Positions 39,692-45,680 of a stretch of DNA of 48,083 nucleotides are shown here, in pieces. Where the stretch lies: positions 1 to 48,083 of the forward strand of contig JACRFQ010000014.1 of NCBI GenBank assembly GCA_016217835.1. Reading direction: 5' to 3'. Numbering within the stretch: position 1 is the stretch's first letter; each line of letters opens with the position of its first letter. A program made the translations under genes and the position numbers. The notes beneath the pieces were generated by a model. That model was given only the letters and a program-made list of their open reading frames with translations, ran no database searches and was not told where the DNA came from. This DNA comes from Candidatus Levyibacteriota bacterium (GTDB lineage: Bacteria > Patescibacteriota > Microgenomatia > Levybacterales > UBA12049).

Positions 39692-39714
39692 ATTTTAGCA
39701 TAAAATGATAAAAT
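39692..39714. promoter_or_regulatory. Divergent leaderless promoter pair (methyltransferase / obg)
   Basis: Minus: TGC-TAAAAT (-10 complement of 39692-39697), 7 nt to GTG. Plus: TGA-TAAAAT (39709-39714), 6 nt to obg ATG 39721. Confidence 0.6.
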
Positions 39715-39720
39715 GTATGC

Positions 39721-40680
39721 ATGTTAATCGATGAAGCAAAAATTATTGTTAAAGCGGGTAAAGGCGGTAATGGCGCGTCGAGCTTTAAAAGAAATGCGCA
39801 AACCGCAAAAGGCGGACCGGACGGAGGAAACGGCGGTAATGGGGGAAATGTATATTTTTGCGGCATAAATGATATCACGGCGCTTTCCGAATTTACTTAC
39901 AAAAAAAAGATATCGGCCGAAGACGGGATAAAAGGCGGAAAGCAAAACCTTTATGGCAGGAATGGAAAAGATACAGTCGTATTTTTACCGATTGGGACAT
40001 TCGTTACAGATTTAGATACGAATAAGACTTTTGAAATTTTAAATACACAGGATAAAATTTTGATTGTAAAAGGCGGAAAAGGCGGTAGGGGAAATAATGA
40101 GTTTAAATCAGCAACACAGCAAACACCTTATTACGCGGAAAAAGGGTTACCGGGGGAAGAAAAAAAACTTTTATTAGTTCTTAAACTGATTGCAGACATA
40201 GGGCTTATCGGACTTCCGAACTCAGGCAAAAGCAGTCTTTTGAGTGTTTTAACCAGGGCTCATCCAAAAATTGGAGATTATCCGTTTACTACATTGGAGC
40301 CCAATTTAGGAGTTTTGAGTAGTATTGTAATCGCAGATATTCCAGGTCTTATTGAAGGCGCATCTGACGGCAAAGGACTGGGGATTAAGTTTTTAAAACA
40401 TATCGAAAAGACAAAAGTATTAGTTCATTGCATAGATATTCAATCACAAGATTTACCAAAAGATTATGAAATTGTTAGGAAAGAGCTAATTCAATATGAT
40501 AATAAGTTAAATGAAAAAACAGAAATTATACTTTTAACAAAGTCAGATTTATTATCAAAAAAAGAAGTTAATCAAAAATTGAAAGTAGCAAAAAAATTAA
40601 ATTATAATTCTTTTACAATGTCTATTTATAATGATAAAGAACTTTCCAGCCTCACCGAATTATTAATAAACATAAAATAG
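39721..40680 (+). CDS. obg: Obg family GTPase
   Basis: Gly-rich N-term GKGGNGASSFKRNAQTAKGGPDGGNGGNGGNVYF; GLPNSGKSSLLSVLTRAHPKIGDYPFTTLEPNLG; DIPGLIEGASDGKGLGIKFLKHIEK. Confidence 0.97.
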   Translation: MLIDEAKIIVKAGKGGNGASSFKRNAQTAKGGPDGGNGGNGGNVYFCGINDITALSEFTYKKKISAEDGIKGGKQNLYGRNGKDTVVFLPIGTFVTDLDTNKTFEILNTQDKILIVKGGKGGRGNNEFKSATQQTPYYAEKGLPGEEKKLLLVLKLIADIGLIGLPNSGKSSLLSVLTRAHPKIGDYPFTTLEPNLGVLSSIVIADIPGLIEGASDGKGLGIKFLKHIEKTKVLVHCIDIQSQDLPKDYEIVRKELIQYDNKLNEKTEIILLTKSDLLSKKEVNQKLKVAKKLNYNSFTMSIYNDKELSSLTELLINIK

Positions 40681-40684
40681 CCGC

Positions 40685-40766
40685 AAAAAAACCCCTTGCG
40701 GGGTCTTTTCGGGGCATACTCTTGCGAGTATTTCCTGCCTTTTTGATACTTGCGTATCTGAAGGTA
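40685..40766 (-). ncRNA. Predicted structured small RNA with three GCAA-capped hairpins and intrinsic terminator
   Basis: Promoter TTGACA (complement of 40796-40801) -17- TAAAAT (complement of 40773-40778); hairpins GAUAC-GCAA-GUAUC, AUACUC-GCAA-GAGUAU, ACCCC-GCAA-GGGGU followed by U6-7. Confidence 0.6.
40691..40704. terminator. Intrinsic terminator, probably bidirectional (obg / minus-strand RNA)
   Basis: ACCCC-TTGC-GGGGT flanked by A7 upstream and TCTTTTC downstream on the plus strand. Confidence 0.75.
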
Positions 40767-40868
40767 AGAAGCATTTTATATTATATTTCAGCTTCTGTCA
40801 ATAGGGTAAAAATAGGTCAAAAGGAGTCAATATTGGCATATATGTACTTTAAGCACGTAACAGCATGA

Positions 40869-41138
40869 CTAATTGTAAACTTCATCATGAGTCCCTATTT
40901 TGATAAAATAAGCTTTGTCTTCGCTTAATAATTTGTATACCATTCGTATACTCATTATGATTGAAATACTCCACAAATTATTCATACTCGAATTAAGTTT
41001 ATGTGTACGTAAAGACGGATGTTTGAGATTTATGCTAAATAAATATAGTTGCTTTTGGATTCTTGAAGATAGTTTTACATTTTTTTGTTTTATCTTTTTG
41101 AGGTCTTTTACTACTTCCGGAGAAAGTTTAATATGCAT
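40869..41138 (-). CDS. RelE/YafQ-type toxin
   Basis: SPEVVKDLKKIKQKN...HPSLRTHKLNSSMNNLWSISIIMSIRMVYKLLSEDKAYFIKIGTHDEVY. Confidence 0.85.
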   Translation of the reverse strand: MHIKLSPEVVKDLKKIKQKNVKLSSRIQKQLYLFSINLKHPSLRTHKLNSSMNNLWSISIIMSIRMVYKLLSEDKAYFIKIGTHDEVYN

Positions 41139-41140
41139 GA

Positions 41141-41398
41141 TTATAAATTTTTGAAAAATTCGTTAACGTTATCAATATCAATAGCTTCATCAATATGCTC
41201 CATTGCTTCTCTTGCGGCCTTTTCCGTGACAGTAGATGCTTTAAAAATAGGATATTCTTCATCTTTAACCTCGTCTATAATAAGATGTTTCACTAATTGA
41301 GTTATAGGAACACCCAGACGTTCAGCTTTAGATTTTAGTAAATCACCTAATTGTTGGGAAATGCTTACTCTGATTTGTATTTGTCCGCTATCTATCAT
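41141..41398 (-). CDS. Antitoxin of the RelE-type pair (RHH-like)
   Basis: IQIRVSISQQLGDLLKSKAERLGVPITQLVKHLIIDEV plus an acidic C-term; 2 nt from the toxin ORF. Confidence 0.75.
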   Translation of the reverse strand: MIDSGQIQIRVSISQQLGDLLKSKAERLGVPITQLVKHLIIDEVKDEEYPIFKASTVTEKAAREAMEHIDEAIDIDNVNEFFKNL

Positions 41399-41422
41399 AT
41401 TTTACCACCTTTTTACACTTAA

Positions 41423-41450
41423 ATTATACTACTTTTTGACGTTTTGTCAA
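41423..41450 (-). promoter_or_regulatory. TA promoter with inverted-repeat operator
   Basis: TTGACA-16-TATAAT on minus; inverted repeat TTGAC-GTTTT-GTCAA (41436-41450) overlaps the -35. Confidence 0.65.
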
Positions 41451-41526
41451 TAGATAAATCATTACGTGTTTAAAATACATATAAGCCTCAAAATTAAAAT
41501 TATGCCGCTTCAATAAGAAATGCTAA

Positions 41527-41832
41527 CTAACCGGCGTAAGGGAAAATACCTTCATGAATTGTTTGAAATGTCTTATCGGGTTTTTGAGTTATATGATAAC
41601 TAATTTCTAATTTATTACCTTGAAGAGGAATCCGTATTCTTCCTTGTTCAAATCCGCTTTTTTTACTTACTCCATAATAATCAAAAATAATTCTGCTACC
41701 CTGACCATATACGGGTACGTTTTCTTCGTTGCCATTTCTAATATTTTGAACATAAGACTCCCAAGTAGCTGATGGAGGTGGGGGAACTATATTGTCATGG
41801 ACAACTCTTTCAATTACTTCTTTAATGTTCAT
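41527..41832 (-). CDS. Hypothetical protein (101 aa)
   Basis: ORF with TATAAT (complement of 41839-41844) 6 nt upstream of ATG. Confidence 0.6.
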   Translation of the reverse strand: MNIKEVIERVVHDNIVPPPPSATWESYVQNIRNGNEENVPVYGQGSRIIFDYYGVSKKSGFEQGRIRIPLQGNKLEISYHITQKPDKTFQTIHEGIFPYAG

Positions 41833-42021
41833 CAGTTAATTATACTATAAGTTAACACGAAAACAAAATCAGGCTTAAGCACTCGAAATAAGTATTTGAA
41901 ATGTTTATAACTTTCCACCCGGGAGACGACTAGATAGAAAACAGCGACATTGGTATTCTATTAAAGAATAATAATAATTACTTAACATACTTACTCAAAA
42001 GAATGATATTATTGTTTAACT

Positions 42022-42579
42022 ATGGAAGAAGTATGTCCTAAATGCGGATCGCCACTTGCACCTATTACAGAAACTTCTACGGGAAGAAAGCTGCAGCGTT
42101 GTTCAACAGGTTCCTGGAATAAAGATACAAGGCAAAATGAAGGCTGCGATTACGTAAAATGGATTCAAGCTGAACCCGAAACATTGGATGAAAAATGTCC
42201 AAAATGCGGTTCGCCTTTGGTAATGCAATTTATAAGATTTGGCAAAAAAATGAAAAAATGCAGCGCCGGCAGTTGGGATAAAAATACAAAAAAAACTGTT
42301 GGTTGTGATTATGTAGAGTGGATTAACGGCACAACTGAAAAACTTGATGAAATGTGTCCTGAATGCGGTAGCCCACTTGTTTTATTTACTACCAATGCCG
42401 GTAAAAAGATGAAAAAATGCTCAACCGCAGGCTGGGATAGCGCTAAAAGAGTAGCAACGGGATGCACATATGTAGAATGGCTTAAATTTGATGCTAAAAA
42501 ATCCGAGCAGGACGAAAGCGGCGGCGAAGAATTTTTACCCCCGGAACCTCAATCAGACGGAAAAGACGTAGAAATATAA
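42022..42579 (+). CDS. Protein with three tandem zinc-ribbon modules (topoisomerase-type ribbon-like)
   Basis: Three copies of CPxCGSPL...K(M/L)(K/Q)(K/R)CS..(S/G)W(N/D)......GC(D/T)YV(K/E)W; acidic C-terminal tail. Confidence 0.8.
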   Translation: MEEVCPKCGSPLAPITETSTGRKLQRCSTGSWNKDTRQNEGCDYVKWIQAEPETLDEKCPKCGSPLVMQFIRFGKKMKKCSAGSWDKNTKKTVGCDYVEWINGTTEKLDEMCPECGSPLVLFTTNAGKKMKKCSTAGWDSAKRVATGCTYVEWLKFDAKKSEQDESGGEEFLPPEPQSDGKDVEI

Positions 42580-42745
42580 TATTAATTTTTTAATATTTCA
42601 TAATTAGAATTAGATTCGTGCCTGTTTACAGCAATGGAAGCAAATTCTTACGCCTACTCCTATTATCCGCTGCCTCTTACTACCATTGGTTATTAGAACC
42701 AAGTATGTGTTGACAAAACTCAACAGAATTATTTACACTAGTTAC

Positions 42746-43378
42746 ATGCAACCATCTTATCCTGAAGGTGAACAACCAAAAATATCCTTACCTCAAATTA
42801 CAAACGAAACAAGAGATAGATTAAAAGAAGAAGCTCCAGATAAATATGATGTCTTTCGTGGGGGTAGAAGATTTGCGAAAGATGTTTTCGGAAGTTTAGT
42901 TTCATCTAATAGGAGTCTTGTTGAAGGTATTTACAGGGAGCTTCATAGAGTAAAACCAGGATACGACAATCAGCATAGTATTGATGATTATGCAATCGGT
43001 ATGGCTGTTGTGCTTAGGGCATTTGATATCAATTCGGACTTTCGTTTGATGGAAAAATTCAAAGAATTAACAAATGAAGATGTAGAAAAAGGGGTCTGAG
43101 TTGTAAAAGAAACGATGGATGAAGAAGAATCAGCTAAATCTATATTTGCCTCCGTCTTAAGAGCTCCAATGATTCCTGAACACCAGATAAATTTACGGAG
43201 TGCTTTGCATGATTTTGAAATGGGTTCTGGTATGTCACAAACTGAATTGGGAGGACAAATGATGTATAAGATATTGGAAGACTTATGGCCTAAATTACAA
43301 ACTAATAACAATCATGGAGGGGAAAGTCTACCAGTACCCCCACCTAATCAACCACCTTTTTTCCCATCACAGGAATAG
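42746..43378 (+). pseudogene. Hypothetical gene with one in-frame TGA (43097-43099); two ORFs in the same frame
   Basis: ORFs 42686-43099 and 43115-43378 share a frame. TTGACA (42710-42715) -18- TACACT (42734-42739) then 6 nt to ATG 42746. Could alternatively be two separate genes. Confidence 0.45.
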
Positions 43379-43419
43379 AGATTATTCTGTCATATCAATC
43401 TAAACTCATCGCCAATTTG

Positions 43420-43493
43420 TACCGCGGAGGGGATTCGAACCCCTGATAACCTGGCTGAAAACCAAGTGTCCTAGGCCACTAGACGACCGCGGC
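43420..43493 (-). tRNA. tRNA-Glu (anticodon TTC)
   Basis: Acceptor GCCGCGG/CCGCGGT; anticodon arm CTTGG-TTTTCAG-CCAGG; T arm AGGGG-TTCGAAT-CCCCT. Confidence 0.93.
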
Positions 43494-43533
43494 GAGGAAT
43501 TAATTATAGCCTAAAACTAAATTTAGGGCAATA

Positions 43534-44208
43534 TTAAATCCTGCTAAACTTTTTCTTTACTTCTTCGACAACGTCTTTAGCAGCGCCCTGTCCTCCAAGT
43601 CCGAATGCAATCCCGCCTGCAATAGCAAGCATTGCAACCAAACCTGTAAACAGAATTTTAATTAAATCAGATGCAACTCCGAGCTGGTTTAATACTGCAA
43701 GCAGTACGAAAACATTTACAGCCCATCTTACAACAGATGCAATTGCCGCTGCGGTTTGTTCATCGACACCTTTTGCCGATGCTAAAACAACATCATGCGA
43801 AAGCCTTGCTAAAACAAAGCCAACCATAGCAATAACTGCTGCCACAAAAACATTTGGTAAATAGTTAAGGAAATCGTTTAAGACTGTTATTATTCTTTGT
43901 AGTCCCCAAACATCTGCTGTCGGGATTAGAAATACGATAATAACAAACCATCGAACAATTTCCGATAACATATTTGCCCAGGAAAATTGATCTTTTGCCT
44001 CCGGCACTCCGTATCTTTTAAGAATTTCTTCAAGTTTTAATGTTTTAAATAAACTTAAAACAACTTGCTTTAATATGGACGCAACAATTACGCCAATTAA
44101 AAAAATTATTGCCCCTGCTAAAAATTTTGGGATAAAGCTTACGACACCGTAGAAGGCACTATTAAAGGAGGCAGTTAAGGTTAATCCAATGTCCGGCATT
44201 TTATTCAC
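43534..44208 (-). CDS. Small-conductance mechanosensitive channel-like membrane protein
   Basis: FLAGAIIFLIGVIVASILKQVV...; Gly/Ala-rich TM3-like GLVAMLAIAGGIAFGLGGQGAAKDVVEEV; SD AAAGGAGGTG. Confidence 0.8.
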   Translation of the reverse strand: MNKMPDIGLTLTASFNSAFYGVVSFIPKFLAGAIIFLIGVIVASILKQVVLSLFKTLKLEEILKRYGVPEAKDQFSWANMLSEIVRWFVIIVFLIPTADVWGLQRIITVLNDFLNYLPNVFVAAVIAMVGFVLARLSHDVVLASAKGVDEQTAAAIASVVRWAVNVFVLLAVLNQLGVASDLIKILFTGLVAMLAIAGGIAFGLGGQGAAKDVVEEVKKKFSRI

Positions 44209-44256
44209 CTCCTTTCATTGATATGTTAAATTTAGTCTAATCCTAGTTTAATTGTC

Positions 44257-44285
44257 TTGTCAATAAGGAATTAGGTTGATATAAT
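44257..44285 (+). promoter_or_regulatory. Predicted tRNA-Lys promoter TTGTCA-17-TATAAT
   Basis: TTGTCA 44257-44262, TATAAT 44280-44285. Confidence 0.65.
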
Positions 44286-44290
44286 CAAAT

Positions 44291-44325
44291 TCTAGTATCT
44301 AGTTTCTATTATCTAGCTTTTAGTT
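44291..44325. repeat. 7-bp tandem repeat TCTAGTT-like x5 upstream of tRNA-Lys
   Basis: Read directly: TCTAGTA TCTAGTT TCTATTA TCTAGCT TTTAGTT. Confidence 0.88.
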
Positions 44326-44327
44326 AT

Positions 44328-44399
44328 GGGCCGGTAGCTCAGCGGTAGAGCAGGAGCCTTTTAAGCTCTTGGTCACAGGTTCGAATCCTGTCCGGCTCA
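44328..44399 (+). tRNA. tRNA-Lys (anticodon TTT)
   Basis: Acceptor GGGCCGG/CCGGCTC; anticodon arm GGAGC-CTTTTAA-GCTCT; T arm ACAGG-TTCGAAT-CCTGT. Confidence 0.94.
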
Positions 44400-44500
44400 C
44401 ATTTCGGCAAGCTCAGTGTAAACACATTGAGATTGCTAAAGTTAAGACAGGATGAGAAGTTTATGCTGAACGTAGTTGAAGAAAATCCTGTCCGGTTCAC
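44384..44500. repeat. 100-bp-spaced direct repeat of the tRNA-Lys 3' end
   Basis: AATCCTGTCCGGCTCAC (44384-44400) vs AATCCTGTCCGGTTCAC (44484-44500), 16/17 identical. Confidence 0.85.
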
Positions 44501-44505
44501 TGGGT

Positions 44506-45576
44506 TTAGAAAGTTTCTACGTCGTGAGCGTGACTTTCTTTAAGACCCGCAGAAGTAATTTGGACAAATTTTGCTCTTTTATGTAACTCGGGAATATTTA
44601 ATGCTCCCGAATAAGAAAGACCAGACCGTATACCGGCTGACAAACTTTCTACAACGCCTTTAACTGGACCCTTGTATTTAACCATTGCTTCAACGCCCTC
44701 AACATGAAACTCAAAGGTGGGTTTAATTCCATTCCGGTCTTTCTTAACCTGTTTGTGTTTCTGAAAATTCGAAGTAGAACCATCATAAAATTTATATCTT
44801 TGACCGTTCTTTTCTATAATTTCTCCGGGTGCTTCATCTGTTCCTGCAAAAAGAGAACCGCACATGTAGGCATCAGCGCCTGCTGCAAGTCCCTTAACAA
44901 TATCGCCGGACTTAGAAGCTCCTCCATCTCCCAAAACAAATTTATTTTTAAACTTATTTCTTGCTCTATTTGCTTCTATAATTGCTGTAATTTGAGGTAC
45001 TCCGCTTCCTGCAACTATTCTTGTTGTGCATATTGTACCTGCGCCAATTCCGACTCTAACAGTATCGGCTCCTGCTTTAAATAAATCATAGGCGCCCTCA
45101 TAGGTCGCAATTGTTCCCGCGATCATGGGGACAGATTTAAATTTATTTTTAAATTCAGATACGGCCCTAAGAGCATTAGTCGTATGCGCGTGCGCAATAT
45201 CCAATGTTATTCCGTCCGCACCTGCTTTTATTAACATAACTGCTCTTTCTAGATAATTATCCCTAAGCCCAATTGCCGCCACAACTCTTTGACCCGCGTT
45301 TTTAACTTTAGAAACTTTTTCTGCTTGTATATTTGGTAAGTCAAATCTTGGCATACAACCTATCGCGCCCAACCTAGACATTTCAATCGCCATATCAACA
45401 CCGGTGACAGTATCCATGCTTAAACTAATCAAGGGAATTTCAAGTTTTAAACCAGGAGCTATAAAAGTAGATAAATCAATTTGCATTCTTGATGCTATGT
45501 CTGATTTTTGTGGAACAAGTAAAACATCATCAAATGTCAAAGCAATAGGAAAGCTTGGATAATTTTGATCAGACAT
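44506..45576 (-). CDS. IMP dehydrogenase/GMP reductase family protein without CBS domains
   Basis: ALTFDDVLLVPQKSD, GIGAGTICTTRIVAGSGVPQITAI, VKGVVESLSAGIRSGLSYSGA, ITSAGLKESHAHDV. Start reassigned to ATG 45576 (MSDQNYPSF). Confidence 0.9.
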   Translation of the reverse strand: MSDQNYPSFPIALTFDDVLLVPQKSDIASRMQIDLSTFIAPGLKLEIPLISLSMDTVTGVDMAIEMSRLGAIGCMPRFDLPNIQAEKVSKVKNAGQRVVAAIGLRDNYLERAVMLIKAGADGITLDIAHAHTTNALRAVSEFKNKFKSVPMIAGTIATYEGAYDLFKAGADTVRVGIGAGTICTTRIVAGSGVPQITAIIEANRARNKFKNKFVLGDGGASKSGDIVKGLAAGADAYMCGSLFAGTDEAPGEIIEKNGQRYKFYDGSTSNFQKHKQVKKDRNGIKPTFEFHVEGVEAMVKYKGPVKGVVESLSAGIRSGLSYSGALNIPELHKRAKFVQITSAGLKESHAHDVETF

Positions 45577-45635
45577 AGTATAAAGCCAAAAATTATAATA
45601 AACAAAAGTAATAATCTTTGTCAAGATACAGTCAA

Positions 45636-45664
45636 TTGCCATAGCTTGAAACTTGAACTATAAT
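45636..45664 (+). promoter_or_regulatory. Predicted uvrA promoter TTGCCA-17-TATAAT
   Basis: 45636-45641 and 45659-45664; ATG at 45681, short leader without SD. Confidence 0.6.
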
Positions 45665-45680
45665 AGGTAGTCAATCAATT

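Noticed and set aside
40685-40778. Minus-strand ORF MLLTFRYASIKKAGNTRKSMPRKDPARGFF... through the small-RNA region
   Set aside because: Its ATG overlaps the -10 box, there is no SD, and it reads through the terminator; the hairpin structure explains the sequence better.
41833-42021. Possible ncRNA in the intergenic region with CCACCCGGGAGACGACTAG
   Set aside because: No convincing hairpin-plus-T-tract terminator or extended stem found by eye; contains only a likely promoter for the zinc-ribbon gene.
42746-43378. UGA reassigned to glycine as in Gracilibacteria/Absconditabacteria
   Set aside because: TGA ends dnaE, gatA and pyrG at the expected C-termini, so TGA is a normal stop here.
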